In this document: piece by piece, positions 12,331-22,048 of the stretch
Layout of the letters: the number at the start of each line of letters is the position of its first letter
How positions within the stretch are numbered: the stretch's first letter is position 1
From: Hypericum androsaemum
Taxonomy: Eukaryota; Streptophyta; Magnoliopsida; Malpighiales; Hypericaceae
Assembly: GCA_963995505.1 (NCBI GenBank)
Contig: OZ023184.1
Location: 20,024,228-20,088,227 of the forward strand
DNA length: 64,000 bases
Reading direction: 5' to 3'
Position numbers and translations under genes: made by a program
Notes under the pieces: model-generated
The model's database searches: none
What the model was told of the DNA's origin: nothing
The model's input: the letters and a program-made list of their open reading frames with translations, nothing else

Positions 12331-13900
12331 GAGAAAAGTACACTTAAGTACCTTGTAGTTTCAGCAATTATCACTTGGGTACCTTGTGGTTTTAGAACCG
12401 TAAAAAAGGTCTAACTTATTTCAATGTTTGTCACAGACCGGTCCCGAGCTCCGGTTCACAATTTTTTGAAAAAACGGCGGTGCATTGACGCCTACGTGGA
12501 ATACCACGTGGTGGTGAATGTGATTACTCAATGATGATGTGGTATGGATAAATTACAAAATAGTACATAATTTATTTACTCTCAAATCTTCTCTCTCCTC
12601 CCTCTCGCCTTCGCTCCCGTGAAAATTTCTCCTCTCCTTTTTGTGCCTGGGTCATCTTCAACCTCCAGAAAAACCCATTGAAGCTTGCTCCTTCCCTTCA
12701 AAAAATTGCAACCGAAAAATACCCATATCTCCTTTTTCACACAACAAATAGTAAAATAACCAATTAAAGGAAAATGCATCAAGTACATAGAACTCATTAA
12801 ACCCCTCTTAAATCAAGTCTCGGAAGCTGACCTCGATAGCGAGAAGCTCCGGTTGAGCTTGTTCCACTCATTCAACTCTGTTGACGAACTCGACGAAGAT
12901 GACGTCGTTGACCCCCAGCCATCGGATAGCTCCCCCGACACGTCCCCACTTCCCACATTTTCCTTCTTCGCTGCTGATACGACTCTGTCACTGCCGTTCT
13001 TCCCCTTCTTCTTTATGAGGTAGGATCCGGCTCCCACCGCAGCCACCACCGCAATGGACCCCACCATCCTCTCCGCCGCCACCTCCTCATCCATCCTCTC
13101 GAACGCCCTCTGGAAATGGCACGGTCGATGCCTCTGCCACCCTTGCCCCATCGTGCCCATCGTACACCCCGAAGAAGTCGTACGCCTCTACCCTGCCCCC
13201 GTGTGTGCCTCGACCATTTTGCCCAAATTGCCAAAATTCCCAATCTTCTCTCGAGGAACCCTAACCTGGATTCTCTTTGATTCTTTCATCAAATCCACCG
13301 CGTAACACTAGTGCTGAAGCTAGAACAAAAAGAACGCAGATAATTATGATTATGAGCTTAAATTTATTAGATTTTCCATTCCTTCTCTTTTGATGCTATC
13401 ATGGTAGAAATACTTCCAGGGAAGTAATTGACGAAGGAATGAGTTTTTCCTTCTCTTTTGGATTTTCCCTTCTCAATTTTGACAACGATGATGCCTAGAA
13501 GCTGCTCCGGTATGGCTCTACTGATGTTATTTTGTGCAAGATCAGTTTGAAGCAAATTCTCCAGGAGGGAGAGAGAGAGAGGAGGAGGAGAAGGAGAGAA
13601 AGGAAGATGATGGATGGAAAGAATGAGAGGAGGAGGGTTTTTTTTTGAAAAGTTATAAAAAATGGTACTAATTTATTAATTTACATATTGCCATGTCAAC
13701 AACGACTAATTCGGGTCACCGCCACATGTCATTCCACCTAGGCATTCAAACGATGCCGTTTGCCCAAAAATCTTTGAACTGGACCAATGGATCTGTCCGT
13801 GACAAACATTGAAATAAGTTGGACCTTTTTTACGGTTCTGAAACTACAGGGTACCCAAGCGATAATCGCTGAAACTACAGGGTACTTAAGTGTACTTTTC
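12331..13900 (-). mobile_element. Pack-MULE-like element with long TIRs, carrying a PP2C gene fragment
   Basis: Terminal inverted repeats of at least 120 bp, roughly 85-90% identical by eye, flank 1.3 kb of different composition. The left arm starts GAGAAAAGTACACTTAAG; the right arm, reversed, reads GGGAAAAGTACACTTAAG. Both contain the doubled phrase gtaccNtgtagtttcag. The interior is GC-rich and coding-like, unlike the AT-rich flanks. The 9-bp target duplication is not clean (TTTAAAAAA versus CCTAAAAAA if the right end is 13900). TIR style matches the elements at 19296, 36444 and 43674. There is no transposase, so it is non-autonomous. Confidence 0.75.
12819..13262 (-). pseudogene. Captured fragment of a clade A-like PP2C phosphatase joined to an unidentified C-terminal stretch
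   Basis: Minus-strand translation from about 13260 shows YDFFGVYDGHDGARVAEA, the first metal-binding motif of plant type 2C phosphatases (normally DGHGG; here DGHDG). A frameshift near 13120 then moves to the frame AFERMDEEVAAERMVGS followed by an AVVAAV stretch, matching the next conserved PP2C block (VGSTAVVAVV). After that, PP2C similarity stops and an unrelated Lys- and Ser-rich tail ends at a stop near 12820. The intervening PP2C segment, the remaining metal ligands and the rest of the domain are missing, so it cannot be a phosphatase. The sudden switch suggests a join of two host fragments inside the MULE. Confidence 0.65.
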
Positions 13901-16739
13901 CCTAAAAAATGCAAAGAACAAGCTATATTTAAAAAAATAGTTTTTTTGTAGGGGTACATTTAAAATAATAGAGTTGGTACAAAAAGATAAAAGATTTCAA
14001 TCTATTTAAAGTTTTTGGGATTTTAGTAATCATCCATAAAATGTTTCAATAGTCTGATTTATGCAATCGGTATTTATAAATAACAAAAGATAGCTCAAAG
14101 GTCAATATGATTTGTTGACTTAGTAGAACGTCTCTGTCTGTTAAATGAATAACAGAATTCCTCTTTGGTTTAAGAATATTTTCTTGTACTTTCTTCTCCC
14201 TGGCTATTTCTTTATTTCCCCATTAAAAAGCAGGAAATAATGTTATACTATTTTTTTGTAGTTTGACAAAATCCTAATTTAGTATACGTAATTTAGGTAG
14301 TATCATGTCGAAAAATAAAAAAGATTTATCACGTTGCTACCTTTTTTCTTTTTAAAATTTTGTTGTAATTTATACCGGTATAAACAATTTTATTTTTATT
14401 TGAAAATATAAATATATTTGTGAAATTGAACTTTGATGAATGGGCTGGCGGCCCAAACTCCAAGTTAGACCCGTGCGTGAAAAAAGCCAATCCAGGAGTC
14501 CAACCCCGCACCCCTCCCCAAACGGTCAAAACCTCGTTCCGCGGTAAAAAAAGGTCAACTTTATTTTTCTCCCTCGAGGCTGTAATATATCAACGGTAAA
14601 AAAAAAGGCTGTAATAAATCATACATTTACTTTTCAACGGTTTGCAAACAAAGCAGAGGCATTAGTTTGTTTCTTTCTGATCGAAAATATCCGATAGTTC
14701 AATATTTACCGAATAGACTATTCTAAGTTTAAATCACATAAAAACTACATAGAAGAATAATGTGAATCCAAAAAACTTTTCTAAGTGCCAATATGACCAA
14801 TACAAGAGTACACAAGTAAAAAGTTTCAAGTCACACCTTAACGAATATTTTTAGAGAATTTCTAGATGGGGTATTTAATGAGGGAGTGCAATTTTTTTTG
14901 GGTAGAGATGGAGGGGTAAACGTCTCTATATTATTAAGAATTTGCCGATTATATCTTACTTAGTGTAATGTTTTCTCTCGACTTTATTGAGATTGCGACC
15001 GACGATCTCATCAAAATGGTGTAGTGTGCAATTTGCATGTTTGAAAGGGATGTAAGAATCTGCTTTACGGCGATAAACGGTGTAGTGTGGCAGCTCTGCA
15101 CATGCGTGACCTTTGTCCACTTCCCTCCCGACGCATTCAAAAATCTCTCAACTTTGGCTCTTTGCAAGGAGGAAAAATCTTCTTTTTCCTATGGGTAAAG
15201 GGAGGAAAATATCTGACATATCATCATTTGATATTCTATTCGACTAAAATATAAATTAATCAGTTTAATATATTTCAAAAAAATATTCTCAAAGTTGTTT
15301 TGCCATGAAAAATTGTTTGAATTTTGGCTCTTTGCAGGAGAGGAAGAACCTTGTATTGTCTATTACAGAGGATTTTATGTTGTCTTCCTGACCTTTGGTT
15401 TTCCTTTGGACGGTTGCAAGTAGAAAGAGACATAACAAATTTTTTGGGAACTTCAATTCCAGACGCCTGCACTTAGATTCATCAATCTAGATTGCCTTTA
15501 ATTTTTAGCAAATATTTTGGTTGCTTGGCGACCTGTATCTTCTTTTATTTTTGGGAAAAGTCCTCTTTCTGAGTCTGCAGAGAGAGGAAAGAGGAGAGAG
15601 AGAGAGGGAGAGAGAGAGAGAGGGAGAGAGAGGAAGGAGGAGAAAAAGGATGTGGCTGACCCACATAGTCGGACAAAGTTCGGACAGGACGGGTAGTTGC
15701 CCGTGAACCTAATTAATTTTAATGAGAATAAGTTCATCTCTTTTTAACAACGAAGATATCATAGATTTGTAGTTTGTTGGGATTGGATGCTCCCCCGTGT
15801 TTAATCATATCCAATTAGGACTTAAAATCATAAGATATATGATGCTTGCTCACTAATTTCCTCAATTCATGATCCACCTTCCTCACCCCATGTGCATCGT
15901 CCTTAAAAAAGTGGCCAGCAAAGTCTTAATCAAATCTCTTCAAGATCAAAGTTTTAATCAAATCTCTTCAAAATAAAAGTCTTAATCAAATCATCATTTT
16001 CTTTGACAAATGTCGCTACATCACGACTAAGAAATTTAGAATACATGACCTTGTAGATCATCAATCAGTGGATGTATCTTATACATTAGGAAAATTCGGT
16101 AATACCAAATTTAACAATCTTTTTGGTCTGATCTAGCTCGAACATGAGTTATTCATGTGTGTGAATTTTAGAAAAGATAGTCACTTCAAATTGAACTTTA
16201 ATTCCATGATAACGAACTCCTTTTAGTTCTTTTGTTCAAAATAAAGTTAGATACAAGATAAATGCTGTCGATATTCAGGCTTCCAAATCGCGTTAGCATT
16301 TTGAATTGACGCAAAGCTTCGGTTAATGTTACGTAGTCAGGCTTCTTATGTTGACTTAATTTTCAAGTAGCAGCCATGGAATTTTTAGTCTAAAGTTCAC
16401 TGGCTTCGATTGGGCTGCAAATCTTGACGTATTATTATCTTCTGGATCGACAAACTCATCTTGTTCTTTGACAAATTATCCAGGTAGAATATTGTATTTG
16501 TTGACTTATTGACCGGCCCATCCAAAATACAAGATGTTATAAAAAAAAACTAAGACAATTCTCCAACCATTTTCTTAACTTTAAATGTCAATTTGGTCAA
16601 AACTGTCCGGTACATGAACATGCTGCTATGGACTAATTTTTGTTAAGAGTTTAGCAAGAGCACGAATGCGACAAAATTTTTTTTACTGAATTTAAATGTA
16701 ACTACATTTGAATGCCTATTAAAAAAACAACGCTAAACG
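13901..16739. other. Intergenic, AT-rich
   Basis: No gene was recognised. A GA-rich microsatellite lies at about 15580-15640. The other frames look like chance. Confidence 0.45.
15580..15640. repeat. GA-rich microsatellite
   Basis: Imperfect run of gagagag with aggag interruptions, visible directly in the sequence. Confidence 0.8.
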
Positions 16740-16762
16740 TCACTTTTTTCTACACGTGTATA

Positions 16763-16940
16763 ATAGAAAATGTGATACTTGAAAATTGTCATAGAGAGGA
16801 TGCTCCATGATTCTCTTCTTCAAATTCTCCTCATCACACTTATCTCCCTCTGCATGGCTTCCACCTTGTAATTCCTCCAAAACCCTAGCTTCACTACTTC
16901 CATTGTTTTTGCCATTTGGGTCACTATTACTAAGCTCCAT
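16763..16940 (-). pseudogene. Possible orphan first exon of a KNOX/MEINOX-type (KNATM-like) gene
   Basis: The minus strand has an ATG at 16940 and an open frame of about 59 codons ending in ENLKKRIMEHPLYDNFQ, just before a usable donor (CAA|GTATCA). The ENLKKRI..HPLY string resembles the start of the KNOX1 half of MEINOX proteins, where short KNATM proteins have E-x-L-x-x-R-I-x-x-HPLY-x-L. A CT microsatellite lies upstream of the start, as is common in plant 5' leaders. No following exon (LVEAHLDCLKVG-like) was found downstream on this strand. It could be a gene fragment, a truncated gene or a chance match. Confidence 0.35.
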
Positions 16941-17525
16941 CTCTCTCTCTCTCTCTATAGATCTTTCTCTAAAAATGGCAATAGGAGGAAATCTTAGTTG
17001 AGACTAATTCAAGTTAGTTGAGGAGACCTATAAGGCTGTGGGTCGCTGGTCGTTAAGGACGCGCCTTGTGTGTGGTTCAACATATCTCAGCTGACTTTTT
17101 AGTTAGCAGTTTGAAAAAACTCCACTATCTTTGAAATGTTAATTTACATAAAATGCTCATACATAATTTTGATTTTTGAGTCGAAAAGTGGTCACTCCAA
17201 AGATCAAAATTTGATTTCGCACGTGTCAAATAAAGTAGTTTTCTGCACTAAACATACGAGCTTAGACAACTAACTTGACTTTTTTTGGTTGAAAAAATTT
17301 GGGTGGGTTGGATTTACTAAATCCAAAACTCTAGACGATATTGAGTTTTGATGTCATCTCAAGCAAAGTTTTTCTATTTTTGACAAGAAGTGAAAATTGA
17401 CCTACCATCATTAAAAAATGAGATAGGATTCATGGTCATCCTACCCACCAACACAACTAACTAACTTTAGTTACATGATGCATGTTTTTCTTACACTTTT
17501 ATTTTGCTTTAATTATCTAGCGTAA

Positions 17526-17534
17526 TGCACTAAG
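17526..17534. repeat. Left 9-bp target-site duplication of the fold-back MULE
   Basis: TGCACTAAG here and again at 18554-18562, directly flanking 17535-18553. Nine bp is the usual Mutator-like length. Confidence 0.8.
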
Positions 17535-18553
17535 GGATTTTTGTCCAAAATAGTGCTACACTACAACTTTATCTCCAAAATAGTTTTACTATTGAAATTT
17601 AGATCGAAATTTTTTTTCGACTTGGGACCAAAATCGAAAAAAATTTTAACTTTCATTATCAAAATTTTTTTTCGACCTGGGACCAAAATCGAAATTTTTT
17701 TTGACATGGGACCAAGTACTGTAGCAAATAGTAAAAAAAACTTCGTACTGTTGCATTTTTGGAAAATCTTCATACTTTAGCAAATAGTGAAAAATATTCG
17801 TGCTATAGCATTTTTGAAAATTTTTATTAACATAATGAAAAATCTAAAAAACTCGAAAAATAGGTCTTAGATTCTTCTAATTTTGCAAATTTTTGTACTG
17901 TAGTACCATTATTTTTGTTAAAATAATAAAAAATCTTAAAATGGGTCTTAGATTCTTCTATTTTTAAAAATTTTCTACTGTAGCACCATTATTTTTGTTA
18001 AAATAATAAAAAATATATAAAAACTCGAAAAATTGGTCTTAGATTCTTCTTCTATTTTTCAAAATTTTTGTAATGTAGCACCATTATTTTTGTTAAAATA
18101 ATGAAAAATCTAAAAAAACTTCGAAAATGGGTCTTAGATTCTTCTTCTATTTTTGAAAAAACTACTGTAGCACCATTATTTTTGTTAAAATAATAAAAAA
18201 ATTTAAAAACTTGAAAAATGGGTCTTAGATTCTAAGACCAATTTTCGAGTTTTTTTAGATTTTTCATTATGTTAACAAAAATAATGTTGCTACAGTGTAC
18301 TTACATTATCTTCGTTCGTTTTTTTCCAAGTCGAAATATTTTTTCGATTTTGATCCCAGGTCGAAAAGATTCTTTCGCCTAAGGAAGTCAAAAAAAATTG
18401 ATTTGGTCTCAAGTAGAAAAAAATTTCGACCTGCGCTCCCTAGGTCGAAAATATTTTTCGACCTGAGAAAGGAACACCATTTTGGGAATTTTTTCAATAG
18501 TAATACTATTTTGGGGATAAAATTTTACAGTAACACCATATTGGGCAAAAACT
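17535..18553. mobile_element. Fold-back MULE-type non-autonomous element with internal tandem repeats
   Basis: The ends are inverted repeats (GGATTTTTGTCCAAAATAG on the left; AGTTTTTGCCCAATATGG reversed on the right) and both continue into matching TCCAAAATAGT-TACTATTGAAA blocks and the phrase TTCGACCTGGGA. A perfect 9-bp duplication, TGCACTAAG, flanks the element. Inside, 17826-18225 holds about 4.5 head-to-tail copies of a unit of roughly 80-95 bp (ggtcttagattcttct ... ctgtagcaccattatttttgtta). The repeat then turns round at a palindrome (GGTCTTAGATTCTAAGACC, about 18221-18239). There is no coding capacity. Confidence 0.8.
17826..18225. repeat. Tandem repeat, unit about 80-95 bp, about 4.5 copies
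   Basis: Each unit contains, in order, aaataataaaaaatct, gggtcttagattcttct and gtagcaccattatttttgtt. Units vary in length through indels. The array is entirely inside the fold-back MULE and is AT-rich. Confidence 0.8.
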
Positions 18554-18562
18554 TGCACTAAG

Positions 18563-18858
18563 TGATGGAGATAAGGAATGACATTCAATTAGTAATTATC
18601 TATAGTTTGATTATTATTATTAGGTGTTTTAATTATAGTAGAATTATATGTATTAGGTTTCTTTTACTTTTCTATAAATAAGACATTTCTCTATTATTTT
18701 GATTGGTTGAATATTGATATTGAAAAACAAGGGTTTTTCCTATTATCTGTGTCATTTTCCGGTATTCGTAGAATCAACGGATCGATACTCTATCGTGTTT
18801 CCCAGGTATTCTCATAATCAACAGATTCGCAGTCTCCTATCCACGTTCCCCTGCATCA
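18563..18858 (+). repeat. 5' LTR of the gag-only element
   Basis: 296 bp, TGATGGAGA...CCTGCATCA. It contains a TATA-like tctataaata near 18673 that may drive element transcription. Confidence 0.88.
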
Positions 18859-19286
18859 TTTGGTATCAAGAGCTGCGTTCGTTCCTCGTGGTGTTCGATC
18901 GTGTTCGATCCTCCTGATTGGAGTTCGTTCTATAAAAAAATGCTATGTTTTAGGGTTTTTGAAACCCTACGGCGCCGTCAGAGAACCGAAGTCGACCGAC
19001 CACCGTCCACCAGCCTCGCCACCGGAATCTCATCCGCCTAAGTCCTTGGTCTTCCCGGCGACTTCCCCGCCACCTGTTCACGTTGTCCACGCCATGGCTG
19101 TCCTTGCCCAGAGCTGCACACCGCGGATCCTTGAGGAACAAATTCGCCTGGCTCAAAAAAGAAGATCGAGGTCAGCCCAGTCCGAGCACCCTGCCTTTGA
19201 GCTCGGCCGACCCCGTGCCCGGCGACCCCGCTCTGTTCCATCCGCTGCCGGCCTTCCTGTGGCCAAGGGTTTGGATTTTTTTCCCT

Positions 19287-19295
19287 TTTCTCTAA
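19287..19295. repeat. Target-site duplication of the nested MULE (left copy)
   Basis: TTTCTCTAA here against TTTTTCTAA at 20527-20535, 8 of 9 identical. Confidence 0.7.
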
Positions 19296-20526
19296 GGGAA
19301 AAGTCTACTTTAGTACCCTGTAGTATAGCCCAAAATCACTTTAGTACCCTGTGGTAAAAAACTGACCAATCGAATCATAGTTATTCTAATTAACATCACT
19401 TAGGTCTACGGACAGCTGCCCGGACCCAACCCGTCCAAACGACGTCGTTTTATGTATGACGTGGCATGCCACGTCAGATTTTCTTTGATACAGGTGCACA
19501 TGAGGTGGTAATATGGCAAAATACCAAAACGATCTCAAATTTATTGATAATTGTTCAAAAAAGTAATTTTTTACCATCTTCCCCAACCTCTTCCTCGTCT
19601 CTTCCTCATCTTCTTTCTATTTCCCAGCTTAAATAGAGAAAACTCATCTTCGAATTGGAAACCTTATAGCTCTGAGAAAGTCTCTGGTCCATGGCAAGCG
19701 ACTCTTCGGAGTGAGCCCAAGCATCGGCGGCGACATTGTCGAGGCGTTGAAGTCAGTGGTGGACTGCCAGACTCGTTCCTGGAGCAGATTCGCGAATTGG
19801 GGAAAGGGGAATTAGGGATTTAGAAACCCTTAGAGTGCCGCCCCGCGTCCCACCGTCGACGTCGCCTAGGAGAGGTTGCCGTGCCGGGAAGGAGGAGATC
19901 CGCTCCCCTATTTTCTGAGAAATGAAGAAGAAACCCACGTCGGGTCCTTGGGATTTCTGAGTCCGAACTCGTCGTTATCAGAGAGAGAGAAGGAGACAGT
20001 CGGGGAGAGAGAAGGAGACAGTGGTGAACTGCCAGACTCGCTCCACCCCCGAGAGCCTCGCTCGCTCCATCCCCGATCTTGAAACGCTCCTTGTCGTCCA
20101 GGCCCTCAGGCGCCTCGCTCGCCTCCTCACGTGGATGGCCCTCCCTCGATTTCTTCATCCATGGTGATTGCTCCCTTCGAAGATGAGTCCGTTGGCGATG
20201 AAGTGGATATGGAAGCTGTTTTATTAAAATGGGATTTTTGTTTCTTGTATTAAATTGTACTTTGGAACAATTATTAATAAATTTGAGATCGTTTTGGTAT
20301 TTTGCCACATTGCCACCTCATGTGCACCTGTATCAAAGAAAATCTGACGTGGCATGCCACATCATACATAAAATGACGTCGTTTGGACGGGTTGGGTCCG
20401 GGCAGCTGCCCGTGGACCTAAGTGATGTTAATTGGAATAAGTATGACTCGATTGATCAGTTTTTTTACCACAGGGTACTAAAGTGATTTTGGGCTATACC
20501 ACAGGATACTAAAGTAAACTTTTTCC
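19296..20526. mobile_element. Long-TIR MULE nested in the leader of the gag-only element
   Basis: The inverted repeats are about 265 bp and over 90% identical by eye. They start GGGAAAAGTCTACTTTAG and GGAAAAAGTTTACTTTAG and include the shared ACGACGTC block and CAGCTGCCCG. A 9-bp duplication (8/9) flanks it. The interior, about 19565-20225, is GC-richer and gene-like (CT-rich leader, gagagagaaggagacag repeat near 19980-20020), but I recognise no protein in it. It interrupts the leader of the retroelement, not its gag core. Confidence 0.85.
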
Positions 20527-20724
20527 TTTTTCTAATTAGGGTTTCAGCTTGAATTGGGGATTTTCTTTTCGGGGCTGATTCGGAAATTGACAAAAATTTA
20601 TGGATCTTTTGGTAATTTTCTTGAGCTTCTGACTGGTTCAGAATTTGCCAGTGGGTATATTTTCACTTTGGTCCAAACAAGTTTTGCTAAATTACAGATT
20701 GATCCTTTTGGGGTTGAATTGAAG

Positions 20725-21174
20725 ATGCTTAATTCTATGATGCATATTCCTACTTTGCGTGACTTTTCTTATCTTGATTGGGAAATTTCGAGAAGGGACG
20801 TCACAAAGTGGCTTGTCAATGTGGAGATATACTTTGATGTTCACAAGTTTGTAGAGCTGGATAGAGTCAGATTTGTCAAACGACTATTGCAAGGTGATCT
20901 TATGCATTGGTGGTCTGATTTAAATCTTCGACGACAACGATGTGGTAAGCAGAAAATATCTCGATGGCCTAAGATGAAAGAGAAGCTTCTTTATGCTTTA
21001 TTTTCTCAACATGCTTACAAAGTTTGGAACGTTGTTGGTAACAAGCACCGTCGCTTTTTGGAACAATATGATCGTCAAATGGTCCAGAAGCTGCAGGAGC
21101 TTCAAGCTAATTTGGATAATTTGAGACAAGAGATGGCAGAGATCTTGAGGAAGAACCAGGCTGCACCATCATAA
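20725..21174 (+). pseudogene. Gypsy-type gag (Retrotrans_gag) of the gag-only element
   Basis: The open frame extends upstream to about 20554, but the first ATG in the domain is near 20725. The protein shows the retrotransposon gag pattern D-(Y/F)-x-x-W-x-x-x-V-x-x-Y-F (FSYLDWEISRRDVTKW), then LDRVRFVKRLLQGDLMHWW, ending in a coiled-coil stretch (QKLQELQANLDNLRQEM). These are the usual capsid-like domain and dimerising helix. A stop at 21172 separates it from the next open frame. There is no zinc knuckle. Confidence 0.75.
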
Positions 21175-21189
21175 AAAATTGAAGATGCT

Positions 21190-21750
21190 TTGGATTGGAA
21201 AGAGGTTGGTGAATCCAGTGATGACTTATTTGGTGAACCAATTTATGACTCTTACGTTGATGAGGAGGACGAGGTTCAGTTAGACAATGATGAACCAATT
21301 TATGACTCTTACCCTGATGAGGAGGACGAGGTTGATGCAGTTGTTGGTGACTTTAGACTTAAAGACTCCACTAAGGCTGATGAGTTGGTGAACGGGGTCA
21401 TATCCCACATAAACCATGATTATGAGGTTGAGTATATCGAACATATTGACTTTCTCGGAGTTGACAAGTTTGAATATGTTGAAGCTTCTCCTTTGCTAAA
21501 TATGTGGAATGCCTTCAAGGATGCTGAAAGATCTGCTCGACGACGTGAGTTCTTGGTCTTTAACCTGAAGACTGTTTATGATTGCCTGATTTCTAAGTAT
21601 TTGTTCTCTTGGGATGGAAGATATCAAGTATCACCACGTCACTCAAACGTGTTCAAGAGTGCATGTACGGAGATATCAAGAGCTGATAGATATCAAACTG
21701 GCAGACGATACCAAATTCGAGGACGAATTTTTCCAACCAGAGGAGAATGA
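21190..21750 (+). pseudogene. Acidic second open frame of the gag-only element
   Basis: 186 codons with two copies of the acidic motif EPIYDSY-x-DEEDEV (near 21235-21270 and 21292-21330) and DFLGVDKFEYV further on. Such EPIYDSY-type acidic stretches sit downstream of gag in some plant gypsy elements. It may once have been continuous with gag, from which only a stop and about 15 nt separate it. Its own stop codon, TGA at 21748-21750, is formed by the first three bases of the 3' LTR. Confidence 0.6.
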
Positions 21751-22043
21751 TAGAGATAAGGAATGACATTCAATTAGTAATTATCTATAGTTTGATTATT
21801 ATTATTAGGTATTTTAATTATAGTAGAATTATATGTATTAGATTTCTTTTAGTTTTCTATAAATATGGCATTTCTCTATTATTTTGGATGGTTGAATATT
21901 GATATTGAAAAACAAAGATTTTTCTTATTATCTGTGTCGTTTTCCGGTATTCGTAGAATCAACGGATCGATACTCTATCGTATTTTTTGGATATTCTCAG
22001 AATCAACAAATTCACGGTTTGCTATCCACGTTCCCCCGCATCA
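21748..22043 (+). repeat. 3' LTR of the gag-only element
   Basis: 296 bp, TGATAGAGA...CCCGCATCA, followed by the target duplication CTAAG. Confidence 0.88.
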
Positions 22044-22048
22044 CTAAG

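Larger units (their letters stand above)
18563..22043 (+). mobile_element. Complete non-autonomous gypsy-type LTR retrotransposon (gag only), with a nested MULE
   Basis: The two LTRs are exactly 296 bp each (18563-18858 and 21748-22043), begin TGAT and end CATCA, and differ at about two dozen sites by eye. The 5-bp target duplication CTAAG is perfect (18558-18562 and 22044-22048). A primer-binding site, TGGTATCAAGAGC (18861), matches the initiator-tRNA-Met type. A purine tract (accagaggagaa) precedes the 3' LTR. The interior codes for a gag-like protein only; no protease, reverse transcriptase or integrase was seen. Without the nested 1.24-kb MULE the element would be about 2.25 kb, so it fits the plant class of gag-only terminal-repeat elements. 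Confidence 0.88.
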
